This document shows positions 1 to 10,469 of a DNA stretch of 64,000 nt, piece by piece (within the stretch, counting starts at the first letter, position 1; every line of letters starts with the position of its first letter). A model generated the notes under the pieces. It was given only the letters and a program-made list of their open reading frames with translations. It did no database searches and was not told the DNA's origin. The stretch comes from Proteles cristata cristata (Eukaryota > Chordata > Mammalia > Carnivora > Hyaenidae). The position numbers were made by a program, and so were the translations under genes. Where the stretch lies: the NCBI GenBank assembly GCA_017311185.1, contig JAESUZ010002383.1, forward strand, positions 2,108,001 to 2,172,000, read 5' to 3'.

Positions 1-176
1 TTCCCCTTGCTCTGCCTCTTAGCCAACATCTATTGTTTCCTGTGTGGTTAATTTTTTGCCAATGTGACAGGTGTGAGGTGGTATCTCATTTGTATTTTCC
101 TGATGATGAGCGATGTTGAACATCTTTTCATGTGTCTGTTAGCTATCTGGATGTCTTCTTTGGAAAAGTGTTATTC
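1..176 (-). mobile_element. LINE-1 fragment (ORF2 3' region), antisense
   Basis: The + strand reads like the complement of late ORF2: a GAGGTGGTATCTCATTTG block, then CCTGATGATGAGCGATGTTG and a run about hosts of the CATCTTTTCATGTG type. It is cut by the window edge, and the coding frame is broken. Confidence 0.8.
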
Positions 177-233
177 ACGGACAGACCCCTAATTTTTAAC
201 AGAACTGAGAAGGAAGTTGCTCTGACTGAAATG

Positions 234-236
<3 letters not shown>

Positions 237-272
<36 letters not shown>
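237..272. repeat. (GT)n microsatellite
   Basis: About 17 uninterrupted GT units lie between the L1 fragment and a SINE. The array is long enough to expect length variation among individuals. Confidence 0.95.
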
Positions 273-275
<3 letters not shown>

Positions 276-331
276 AAAGAAAAATCAGTGTGATCCTTTA
301 GGTCTTAAACCTACAGTGTTCTGAGAAATTA

Positions 332-547
332 CATTTTTACATTTTTTTTTAACATTTATTTATTGTTGAGAGACAGAGCATCAGCATGGGAGGGTGAGAG
401 AGAGGGGGATACACAGAATCTGAAGCAGGCTTCAGACTCTGAGATATCAGCACAGAGCCTGACACCAGGCTTGAACTCACAAACCACAAGATCATGACCT
501 GAGCTGAGGTTGGACACTCAACCGACTGAGCCACCCAGGCACCCTGG
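332..547 (-). mobile_element. Felid CAN-SINE, inverted
   Basis: A tRNA-derived SINE lies on the minus strand: the tRNA-like head is at the right (CCACCCAGGCACCC) and the poly(A) tail reads as poly(T) at the left. The target-site duplication GAGAAATTA is at 323-331 and 548-556. It is of the older type with GACCTGAGCTGAGGTTGGAC. Confidence 0.93.
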
Positions 548-556
548 GAGAAATTA

Positions 557-1940
557 TTTTGAAGAACTCTGTGTTAGATGGGCCAACCAGGCCAGAGGGT
601 TTTGAAATGTTTACTTCACTGTCCTGATGCCTAGCTATGAGTTATTTATCAGCACTGAGTAGAAGTAAAGTTGATCCTATCCAGGGAAGAATTACTGTCA
701 TAGGATCAGGAAAAACCATGACTCTTTAAGTCTTATTTTCTTCTGGGGGCATCAGCACTGATTCATCTTTGATTTACAGCTCAGTATCACTGGGAGATTG
801 TCCCTGTTCATGTAAAATGCCAGAAGCACAGCTTTCCTCTGTAACATCCTATCAGACTCATTTCAGGTTATTTGTATCAGGGTACCCAGCTGCTGTATGG
901 GTCTTTGGCTTAGTGACTTCATGGTGTCTCTGTAATTCACTTTTCAGGGCTGTATCTTCCATGTTTCTTCTTGTGACTCATCCCTAACCTTCTCTTGTGA
1001 AGTTGTATTGATTGTATGATGAATCTGATGATGTCTTTCTTTGCTATTGTATATTCTTCTTCCTTTAGAACACTCGAATGGCACCTGTTGTAACTAATGC
1101 ATTTGTTGACTTAGAAACTAGCATTAAAATGTCTTTCCTTTTATTCTTGTTTCTACATCTGGGGGCTGTAACAACTCATGCTCAAGGTTAATGAAAGCTG
1201 GTGATACTTTTATTAGAACATGACAGACCTTGGTTACCTCAAGCTTTCAAATGAAGTGAGTCTTGTTTGTTGAGTAAATTACCTTATTCTATTACAAATC
1301 CTATTTAGGTCTAGTTTTATTATTTAAGTGATGAGGATGTTAAGGTTATGCAGTTAACTACCTCAGGGGTGATGGCAGTCTTTAAAAAAGAGAACATAGA
1401 AGTTTTCAGGTCCTAGCAAATGAGGCAATGTAGTTGAGCAGAGACCTGACCTACTTAACCACTGCAAAATAAGTTTTCTGACCTTTGTGTCTACCCAGTG
1501 AATGTCCAGGACAGTTGTGTTATTGGGAATATTCGCATTCATTCCTCCCCCTCTTGATTCTGCATTACAGGCATTCCCCAGTAAGGAAACCATTTGTTGC
1601 AAATGGAGAAAGGTGCTATTCTGGGGACTTCAATTTTGGGGGATCTCTATTTTATTTTGTTTTGTGGATGTTGACAAATAGTAGATTTATTTGATCTCTC
1701 ACTAGAGAGCAGGCCCAGGTAGTCTGAAATGCCAGTCACTGCTCAAATCTCTATGTGCACAAGCCCTTTTTGGCTAAATCCAGTTAAAGCCCAAGACAGC
1801 AAGCAACCATGTAACTGATCCACAGTGGCCATGTCACAAGGCATTAGGCTTCTTTCTTTGGTTGCAGCACATGAGCCTCTATCTCCACCTTGAGACTACA
1901 TTCAGGCACATGCACACAGTAAGAAAACCAAAGCACACAA
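557..1940. other. Intron sequence without recognised element
   Basis: No exon, RNA gene or confidently named repeat was seen. Open frames here are short (under 85 codons) and lack family signatures. Confidence 0.5.
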
Positions 1941-1949
1941 AAGGATATG

Positions 1950-2600
1950 CAGTGGAATGAAGGCATCCTTCCCACCTCCACTGCTCGTCCCTCCTGAGGC
2001 AGTCGCTGTCCACAGGCTGTTACATAACTTCTCTGACATTGTATCTGCACACGTGTGTTCTTAATTCTGTACGCACACACATACACACACAGTAATAATC
2101 ACTCTATTAATTGCCTTGCTTTCATCACTCATTACATTTTACATCATTACAGATCTTTTCAAGAGCTTAATGGTATCGTTCCATAGCATGAATGTACGAT
2201 GACTTATGAAATCCCTCTTATGAATGGCTGTCTATATGGTTAATGATTTGCTCTTATGGATCTGTAATAAACACTATTGTGTATATTCTTTCTGCACCTA
2301 TGCCAGTAGAAGGACAGAATATATTTCTCAAAGTAGAACTGCTGGGTTCACTGGATCTGTGTTGTACATTTTGCTAAACATTTCCAAGTGTCCCTTCAGA
2401 GAGCTTTTCCCGCTGGCACTGAAGGAGGGGAGTTGTATCCCCCTACCCTCACCAACACTTGGCACTTAAAATGTTCTTTCATTCTTGTCATTCTGATAGA
2501 TGAAATAGAACTGATATTTTCTCTTATCCAATTTTGCCATCTTATGTTTATTGGCTGTTTAGATTTCCTTTTCTGAAATAGCTAGTTCTTATCTTTCAGG
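1950..2600 (-). mobile_element. Old L1M-type LINE-1 3' fragment, antisense
   Basis: The + strand has the classic antisense L1 order: AGTAGAACTGCTGGGTTCACT, a TTTCCAAGTGTCCCTTCAG spacer, then CACCAACACTTGGCA and ATTCTGATAGATGAAATAG. It is too diverged to name a subfamily, and the left boundary is uncertain. Confidence 0.7.
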
Positions 2601-2610
2601 CTCTTGGGAT

Positions 2611-2815
2611 ATTTTATTTTATTTTATTTCATTTTATTTTTTGAAAGAAAGAAAGTGTGTGTGCACATGAGGAAGGGCAGAGAGAGAATCTTAAGCAGGC
2701 TCCATGCCCAGCATGGAGCCCAACTTGGGGCTTTATCTCACAATTGTAAGATCATGACCTGAGCTGAAATCAAGAGTTGGCCACTCAACTGACTGAGCCA
2801 CCCAGGCAACCCCCC
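2611..2815 (-). mobile_element. Older CAN-SINE, inverted
   Basis: The tail is an (ATTTT)n tract at 2611-2640. The body is the older form (ATCTTAAGCAGGCTCCATGC, GAGCTGAAATCAAGAGTTGG) and the head ends GAGCCACCCAGGCAACCC. No clear target duplication was found. Confidence 0.88.
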
Positions 2816-2829
2816 TTGTTTCTTTTTTT

Positions 2830-4610
2830 AAAATGCTGATTTGTAAGTATTCCTTTTTAAAGAACTAAAGCATAAGAGACATACAGAAGAATGCACAGAA
2901 CAAAACATGGGTTTGATGAATTTTCACAAAACAAATATACCTGTGTAAAAATCATTCACACTCCCTTGTCTTTTTACTTGAGAAGGCATTCTCCTGTCCC
3001 CTCCCACTCACTGCTCCCTATACCAAAGGTAACCACATCATGAATTCTACCACCATACATTACTTTGTCTGCTTTTTGAATGTTACACAAATAGAACAAT
3101 AAATAGATCATCTGCTCAGTGAATACTTTGTTTACCTTCTTTCCCCCTTATCATTATTTGTTGGTATTCATACAGACAAATGTAATTTGTAATTACAAGT
3201 AGCTCTAATTCATTTATTGTCACTATTGTCTAGTATCCCATAGGATGAACATATCACCAATTTATCCATTCTATGGTTGAATTTGTATTGTTTCCAGTTT
3301 TGACAGTTAGAAAATGTGCTGTGTGAACTATGCTGCTGTGAATGGTTTTGTGTCTTTTCCTATCCATGTTATATATTTCTTTTGGATATATATCAAGGAG
3401 TGGAATGGCTGCATGATAGAGTGTGATAATTTTTTATAGATACTGGCAGCCAGTTTTCTAAAGCATTTGTAGTAATTTACATTTCCACCAGCAGTTTTTA
3501 AGAGTTCTAGTTGGAACACATCCTTGTAAGCACTTGAAATGGTCAGCCATTTTTCTTCAGGGGTATCTCTTTATAATTTCAATTTTCTTTTCCCTGGTTG
3601 CTAATGAAATTGAGCATATTTTCATATGTTTATTCATTATTTGTGTATAATTTTTTTCATTAGAAGCCTGTTAAATCTTTTGCCCATTTTCCTTTTAGGT
3701 TGTTTTTCTCTTATTGATTTGTAAAGCTTTTTTATGTATTCTGGATACAGTCCACTGTTAGTTATTAGTATTGTATATAAACTATAATCTGTGGCTTGCT
3801 GTTTTGTTCTTTTGATGGGGTCTTATAATGTACTTAAATTTGCTGATCTTTCCTTTTATGATTAATGTATTTATGTCCTGTTTAAGAAATCTTGTCCTTC
3901 GACCAAGGTTGTGAAAATGTTCTCCCATATTATGAAATATACATCTGAAATAGATATCTAACATGTTATTTTGTACTTATATACACCCACAGCACATCTC
4001 CAGTTGTTTTTTTGTGTGTGGTGTGAGGTAGAGTCAATGTCTCTCAGTACCATTTATTGAAAAGACCTTTCTTCTATTCAGTGTACTTCAGCAGTGCCTT
4101 TGTTATAAATCAAGTGACCATATATATGTGGATCTTATTTTGTTCTGTGGTCTTTTGCTTTATCCTTATGCCAATACTGTTCTGTCTGTCTCAGTTAGTG
4201 GAAGATTTTGGAATAAATCTTGTTATCTGGTGGTGACTGTCTTCCAGATCTTTTAGTTGTTCAGTATTGTCTTACCTATACTTGACTCTGCAAGTTCCAC
4301 TTAAACTTGAGAACCATCTTACTCTCTCACAAAAAACTTGCTAGAATTTTGGTTGCTAATATTGAGTCTTTGTAATCTATGAACATCGTATATCCCTTCA
4401 TATACCTAGCCTTTAATTTCTTTCAGTAGCATTTTCTAGGTAGAGGTGTTACACCATTTTCATTAGTTTATCTCTAGGTATTTGACTTTTTCTTTTCAAA
4501 ATAGTATCTTTTTAAACTTGCATTTTCTCACTGTTGGTGACTAATATAGAAATAATTGGTTCTTGTGTATTGATTTAGTGCCTGGTGGCCTTATGGATGC
4601 TGAATGCACA
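2830..4610 (-). mobile_element. Old L1M LINE-1, antisense, about 1.8 kb
   Basis: It starts with an L1M 3'-UTR-like block (GATGAATTTTCACAAAACAA, AAATCATTCACACTCCC). It continues through the antisense ORF2 landmarks: pseudo-TATTGTTTCCAGTTTTGAC, AGGAGTGGAATGGCTGCATG, CATTTCCACCAGCAG and AATTGAGCATATTTTCATATG. Many stops are present, and no usable ORF2 remains. Confidence 0.75.
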
Positions 4611-4619
4611 TCCTAATCC

Positions 4620-5700
4620 TCTTTGCTACCCTGATTCTGTCTGCCAGTTTGCCAGTACCTCAACTGTTCAAAACCTGGGGCTTTCTGGAGAGTTGGGCTT
4701 GAAAGAAGCAGCATGCAGTTTTAATTTGAGTATCTTTTCCTAGGGTGTTTTACCTCTACTCTTGATAATCTACCTTGGCAAGCATCTCGCTTCCTTGTGA
4801 GCAAGAGAAGATTTCCTGGTTGACTGTGCAACCTCTGCTCTTCTTGTCGAAAATGCCATCAGTTTTCCAGCTGCTTGATACTTAAACCAGTGGCTATCTA
4901 AGCCCTCACTCCTTCAGTTTCGCCTCCCTTTCTCTCTAGCGCGTGAATTATGGGAAAAAGGTTAAGGAGTGGATCTGGATCAGGAACCCCATCTACTTAA
5001 AACCAAACTTGTTATGCCTGTAAGTGGTAATTGTTTGGGCTATTGATGATTGTAGCATCAAATTGTGGAAAACTCTGAGCTCTGCCTAAGATTTGATTCA
5101 GGTATGTTATCAGCTCTCTCAATATCTTCCTCAGTATAATGTAAGTTTTAATGTATTTGTAATTGGGGCTTCAAGGTTGACCATTGGCTAGTTTCTTTGA
5201 TCATTATATTTTTTTTCTCTAGTGTTCCATGCTTCTCATTGCTTTGGTGGGTTTTGTAGAGGAGAGGAGTAGGAAGGGAGAAGAGAGAATGTCTTTTTTA
5301 TACCATGTTTGACTTTTATTCTCCCAAGTTATAATGCCAATGATCTCCTAATGGCTTTCATTCAGTGCCATTGGGTAAATACTTATTCAGCACCATTTCA
5401 TTAAGTCAAATTTTTGAAGTCTTATTTAGTGTACTCCTCTTTCCCATAATATGCTCTGTTTTGAAAAAGAAATTCCTTTAGCAGCTCTTTAAACCGAAGA
5501 GATCCATTGCGTGGTATGATGTCAACAATGTTAGATGAAGGGCCATCTTAATGATCCTACAAGGATGACCTTAGGTGACAACATCCATGCTATTGCCAAC
5601 TCTTATTGTCCAGGGCATTAGCTTTTGGTTCTGGCATGAATTAATCATGTTAAATAAAAACCCAGATATTACTATTAGGTTTAGGGATTTCTCAAGCATT
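4620..5700. other. Intron sequence without recognised element
   Basis: No coding exon or clear repeat is visible. The composition is ordinary AT-rich intron. Confidence 0.5.
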
Positions 5701-5730
5701 TATTGCTCAGTAAGCAATTACTGTTTTTTT

Positions 5731-5953
5731 TTTTTAATTTTTAATTTTTTTATTTATTTCTAGGAGAGAGAGAGAGAGACAGCGTGAGCAGAGGAGGGTC
5801 AGAGAGAGAGGGAGACACAGACTCTGAAATAGGTTCCAGGCTCTGAGCTGGCAGTCAGCACAGAGCCTGACGCGGGGCCCGAACCCATGAACCGCGAGAT
5901 CATGACCTAAGTGAAAGTCGGACGCTCAACTGACTAAGCCACCCAGGCGCCCC
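5731..5953 (-). mobile_element. Young felid CAN-SINE (CCTAGAAATAAAT-tail type), nested
   Basis: It carries the derived marks of the youngest group here: TTTCTAGGAGAGAG at the tail junction, GACCTAAGTGAAAGTCGGAC and GACTAAGCCACCCAGGCGCC. It is flanked by a 19-nt duplication AAGCAATTACTGTTTTTTT at 5712-5730 and 5954-5972. That duplication includes the poly(T) start of an older SINE, which shows that this copy landed in the older one's tail. Confidence 0.95.
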
Positions 5954-5972
5954 AAGCAATTACTGTTTTTTT

Positions 5973-6209
5973 AAAAATGTTTATTTTGAGAGAGAGAGAG
6001 ACAAAGAGTGCAAGCAGATGCAAGCATGTGCATGAGTGGTGGAGGAAGGCAGAGAGAGAGAGAGAGAGAAAGAGAGAGAATCCCGAGCAGGTTCTGTGCT
6101 ATCAGCATGTAGCTGGACATGGGACTTATCTCACAGACTTTGAGATCATGACCTGAGCTGAAGTCAAGAGTCAGTTTGATGCTTAAGTGATTGAGCCACC
6201 CAGGTGCCC
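5973..6209 (-). mobile_element. Older CAN-SINE, inverted, split from its left flank by the young SINE
   Basis: It has an old-type body with a long GA-rich stretch, ATCCCGAGCAGGTTCTGTGC and GAGCTGAAGTCAAGAGTCAG. The original target duplication is TGCTCAGTAAGCAATTACTG (5704-5723) and TGCTCAGTAAACCATTTCTG (6210-6229), which differ at three positions. Its left copy lies beyond the young SINE. Confidence 0.92.
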
Positions 6210-6413
6210 TGCTCAGTAAACCATTTCTGGGCACCAGCTATGTACAGGCGCTTTCACAGGCCCTGGGTATAGAGTGGAATAGAATATAACACCTGACTTC
6301 AGGTTTTCATAAGCTGGTTGGGGAAGACAAGGATCATTTTTGTGTAATACAAGGTGAGGGCAGTAGAGGTGGGATATTTGGGTGGCCGAGGAGGAGTCCT
6401 GAGCCAAGTTAGA

Positions 6414-6845
6414 CTCATTGTTCTGCATGTTGCTGTCCAGTTTTCCCAGCATCATTTGCTAAAGAGACTGTCTTTTTTTCCATTGGATGCTCTTTCTTGC
6501 TTTGTCAAAGATTTGTTGGCCATAGATTTATGGGTCCAGTTCTGAGTTCTGTATTCTTTTCCATGGGTCTATGTGTCTATTTTTGTGCCAATACCATACT
6601 GTCTTGATGACAGCTTTGTAGTAGAGGCTAAAGTCTGAGATTGTGATGCCTCCTGCTTTCGTTTTCTTCTTCAGTATTACTGTGGCTATTTGGGGTCTTT
6701 GATGGCCCCATACAAATTTTAGGATTATTTGCTCTAGCTTTGAGAAGAATAACGCTGTAATTTTGATTGGGATTGTACTGAATGTGTAGATTGCTTTGGG
6801 TAATATTGAAATTTTAACAATATTTATTCTTCCAGTCCATGAGCA
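6414..6845 (-). mobile_element. LINE-1 ORF2 segment, inverted 5' part of a twin-primed insertion
   Basis: On the minus strand, 6528-6869 translates to late ORF2 protein, including [45 protein letters not shown] and [13 protein letters not shown]. These are diagnostic of the region after the reverse transcriptase. The next block is the same element's 3' end in the opposite orientation. The left boundary is placed by similarity only. Confidence 0.9.
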
Positions 6846-7350
6846 AGGGATACAGGAATGTTGATGCATAAGGGCACATGCACCCTACGTTTATAGCCGC
6901 ACTTTCAACAATAGCCAAATTATGGAAAGAGCCTAAATGTCTATCAACTGATGAATGGATCAAGAAGATGTGGTTTGTATATACAATGGAATACTACTTG
7001 GCAATGAGAAGGAATAAAATCATGCCACTTGCAGCAATGTAGATGCAACTGGAGGATATTATGCAAAGTGAAATAAGTCAGTCAGAGAAAGATTTCATAT
7101 GTCTTCACTCATATGTGGATCTTGAGAAACTTGACAGAAGACCATCGGGGAAGGAAAGGGGAAAAAAAGTTACAGAGATGGAAGGAGGTAAACCATAAGA
7201 GATGCTTAAATACAAAGAACAAACTGAGGATTGATGGGGATGGGGGAGAGGGAAAACTGGGTGATAGGCATTGAGGAAGGCACTTGTTGCGATGAGCACT
7301 GGGTGTTGTATGTAAGCCAGTTTGACAACAATTTATATTAAAAAAAAAGA
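6846..7350 (+). mobile_element. LINE-1 3' end, sense part of the same insertion
   Basis: From AAGGGATACAGGAATG it reads in sense through the ORF2 terminus (ATGGAAAGAGCCTAAATGTC, ATGGATCAAGAAGATGTGG, GAAATAAGTCAG) and a G-rich carnivore L1 3' UTR (GATGAGCACTGGGTGTTGTA) to an A-rich tail at about 7339-7350. A premature TAG interrupts ORF2 near 7040. Confidence 0.9.
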
Positions 7351-8280
7351 ATTAATGGACTGTGAGTGAGCATTCAGGCTTGCAATTCCCATCAGCCACA
7401 CTCAGAACAGAAGGCTAGAGAAGACAAACTGTGAGGGTTCTGTTTTAGAAAAATTTCCCCATTTCTGTTTTCTACTCAATGAATGCTTTATTTACTAGGC
7501 GAAAATAGCAGTGTTCTGTGATGAAGGGATAGTTAGTGCATTAAGAGGCATATTTCATCAAATTGTTCAACAATTCGCCGTGATATCCCCCCTCATCGCA
7601 ACAGTATGCAGGGTGTAGTAGATATTCAATAAACATTTATTAAATGAAAGAATTATTGGTGAGCTCAGGCTGCTCATGTTGGTCTGGACAGGGTGGGTCA
7701 CAGAGCAGGGTCTGAGTGTGGTCTGAAGATGTCCAAGCACACCTGGTGCCCACAGGCTATGCTGGCATCACAGGGAACTGCAGTGCAGGGAGAAGTCAAA
7801 TTACATGCAGCAGCAGAAAATATGCAATTGACATTCAGCAGGAACCATGCCCCCACTAGTAGTTGTGGCCAGTGAGGCCTTTGGAGTCTGTGCACCAACA
7901 AGTGTGGGAAGATGGTTCACTTGATTGAAGATACTCCATAAATACTCACAAAAGTGGGCAGCCAGGGCTTCAGGCAGTTTTCCCTACTCTTCTTCACCCC
8001 CCCTTCTTTGTAGAGGAAGCAAAGTGAAGGTGTGTGTGGTTGAAAAAAAACAGCATGGCCCCTGGCCGTTTGTCCCTGAGCTGGTGCCTCCTGTGTGTGG
8101 ACCCTCTGAAAACCTGTCTGAACTAGATTCTCCAGTTAAGTGCTGGTTGTCCTGCCTACATTCCAGTTACACTGATTCTTGTTCTGGAATGGGGGTCAGG
8201 TGTGTTTCATGTTATGCTAACTGCAGCCAGGTAAATATTATTGTGTCGGAGGCAGTTAGGAGTTAGGGTGCCCTGCTCTC
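7351..8280. other. Intron sequence without recognised element
   Basis: No exon or clear repeat was recognised. The two overlapping open frames near 7.7-8.3 kb show no family signature. Confidence 0.5.
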
Positions 8281-8286
8281 CTTGGC

Positions 8287-8316
8287 GGGGGGGGTGGGGG
8301 GTGGGGGAGGGGGGGG
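8287..8316 (+). repeat. G-quadruplex-type G-run tract
   Basis: Four G runs of 8, 6, 5 and 8 guanines (8287-8294, 8296-8301, 8303-8307, 8309-8316) are separated by single T, T and A bases. This far exceeds the usual G3+N1-7 pattern for intramolecular quadruplexes. It lies on the coding (non-template) strand of TMEM163, so the pre-mRNA would also carry it. Confidence 0.9.
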
Positions 8317-8457
8317 AGACTCTCCTTGGGATGTTCTCATTCTAATTGTTTTCTTTTGTACTATTCTGTGTTGGCTCGTGGCTTTCTGGGTTTACGGCTG
8401 TTCTTGCCCTTCCCATAGTGCTAGGTCTTTGCTATTTGCAAATGCTCCAAGTTCTCT

Positions 8458-8657
8458 CTCTCTCTCAACATTTATTTATTATTGAGAGACAGCATGAGCA
8501 GGGGAGGGGCAGAGAGAAGGGGAGACAGAATCTGAAGCAGGCTTCAGGCTCTGAGCTGTCAGCACAGAGCCCAACGCGGGGCCCAAACCCACAAACTGCG
8601 AGATCATGACCTGAGCCGAAGTCAGACACTCCACCAACTGAGCCACCCAGGCGCCTC
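8458..8657 (-). mobile_element. Felid CAN-SINE, inverted
   Basis: It is full-length and well preserved. The duplication CCAAGTTCTCT is at 8447-8457 and 8658-8668. It belongs to the main felid group (GACCTGAGCCGAAGTCAGAC, AATCTGAAGCAGGCTTCAGG). Confidence 0.95.
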
Positions 8658-8924
8658 CCAAGTTCTCTTTAAAAGAATGGTCTTCATAGAGGCTGGTTTC
8701 TTCATTGTGCCCAATAAAGTGCTGTCAATCCATTTGCTGAAGGAATGGCTGACTGGTAACACAGCCAGGCCTCAATGTATTGAATCTATGGTTCTGTCTG
8801 CCTTCTCTCTGAAGACTCAGTTCACATCAAGGTGGAGCTAAGGAGTTGTTGAAGTTATTCAGTCAGTCAGTCAGTCAAGGAATCAATCTGAATGCTCTCA
8901 TGTGTTCACACACTCATCTAGGTA

Positions 8925-9350
8925 TTTAGGAGACATCAGGAAACAAAGCAGAAAAGCTTATGGCCTTTGTAGTGCTTACATTCTAATGGGTCAAGTTGGG
9001 GGGGGGTACAGGGTATGCAATATTTGTGAATAAGTGAATCACATAGTGGGGTAGATAATATGTGCTCTGGTTAAAGAAAATGTAGAGCAAGGTTAAGGGA
9101 GAACTAAGGTGTGGGAAGTGGGGCAGGCTGCAATATTAAATATGGGGGCCAGGACAAGCCCAGGTGAGCTTTGACCAGAGACCTGAAGGGATGAGGGAGT
9201 GGCCATTTGGATCCTAGGATAGGAATGCTCTCCACCAGAGCCCAGACAGGCCCCCGGGCTGGATGGAAAGCAGTGAGCCAGTGTGGCTGCTAGGGGAGGA
9301 GGTCAGTGCATGAGGACTTTGGCTTTTACATGGAATGCAACAAGCAAAAC
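8925..9350 (-). mobile_element. L2 LINE fragment, antisense
   Basis: It reads as the complement of the L2 3' region: ACATCAGGAAACAAAGCAG, GCTTACATTCTAATGGGTCA, CCTGAAGGGATGAGGGAGTG and CCAGTGTGGCTGCTAGG. The copy is diverged and its limits are approximate. Confidence 0.65.
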
Positions 9351-10208
9351 CCCTCTGGCTGCATGTCACAGATGCGGGGGCAGAGGGACAGGCATGGGGT
9401 TGGGGGGAGGGGGGCGTTGGTTAGAAGAATATGAGGAGTCCAGGCAAGACATTTTGTAGTTGCTCCCTCTTACAAGCCTGAACACAAATGTACCTTTCAT
9501 TGCAAAGTGGCCCAGGCCATTCTTAAATGACGCTTGTACCTCCACAGCACTAGCCCAAAGGCAGTATTTTCCAGCCTCTTCAAATCCATTCATGCTGTGA
9601 TTTACACATGGTCTTGTGGGTGTGGAATTGGGAGAGGGAACATCTGGCCACTTTATGTACATGACCACGTACCTCTTGGTCATGTGTGAGAGAGAAGGAG
9701 AGTCTCATGATCATCCCTGGGGTCTCTTCAAGGGTTTGCTTGTCTATAGGTTGACAGAGCCCAGAAAGGCAGGGGAAGTGTCAGTAGCATGCCTGGGACT
9801 AACTATTGAGTCTCGGTCCTGCAGAAGCTCTCCAAGAATGATAAAGGCTTTGAGAACCTAGCCTATGGTAGAGCTAGTTGTAAACTGCTACCTTCTAGTA
9901 GCAAACATCGGAGGCTACTGTCCATACAGCACAATGACTGTTTGGCAGGCATTTTGCTGAGGACTGCAAATATGGAGCTGAAACTACTGTCCTTTCCCTT
10001 AAGTGGCTCATGGGCTATATCCAAAGTCCCACACGCAGTCCTGCTGGGTGGCCAGGCAGGTAAGGGAGGCCACCTGGGTTTGATGCGGTGGGAGAGGCAG
10101 GTGGCCCCAGAAATGGCCCCGTTGGGAGAAAGGGAAAGACCCCACGCTGGCAGATCTCAGATTTTCCAGCAAAGCCAAAAATCCAAGTCTCCTTCTTTGT
10201 TTTAATTT
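9351..10208. other. Intron sequence without recognised element
   Basis: No exon or named repeat was seen. The section is fairly G+C-rich with short chance open frames. Confidence 0.5.
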
Positions 10209-10228
10209 GTGAAGTGTCCTGATTTAAA

Positions 10229-10444
10229 TTTTTTTTAAATGTTTATGTATTTTTGAGAGAGAGAGAAAGAGATAAAGAGAGAATGAGTAGGGGAGGGGCA
10301 GAGAAAGGGAGACAGAATCTGAAGCAGGCTCCACGCTCCAAGCTGTCAGCACAGAGCCCAACACAGGGCTCCAACCCACTGACAGTGAGATCATTACCTG
10401 AGCTGAGGTCAGATGCCCCACAGACTCAGCCACCCACGCACCCC
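10229..10444 (-). mobile_element. Felid CAN-SINE, inverted
   Basis: The 20-nt duplication GTGAAGTGTCCTGATTTAAA (10209-10228) recurs with small changes at 10445-10466. The head is mutated (CAGACTCAGCCACCCACGCA), which makes it a middle-aged copy. Confidence 0.93.
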
Positions 10445-10469
10445 GTGAAGTCTTCTGATTTTAAAATGG

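Noticed and set aside
6528..6869. 113-codon open frame as a gene
   Set aside because: It is late LINE-1 ORF2 sequence in an inverted, truncated element.
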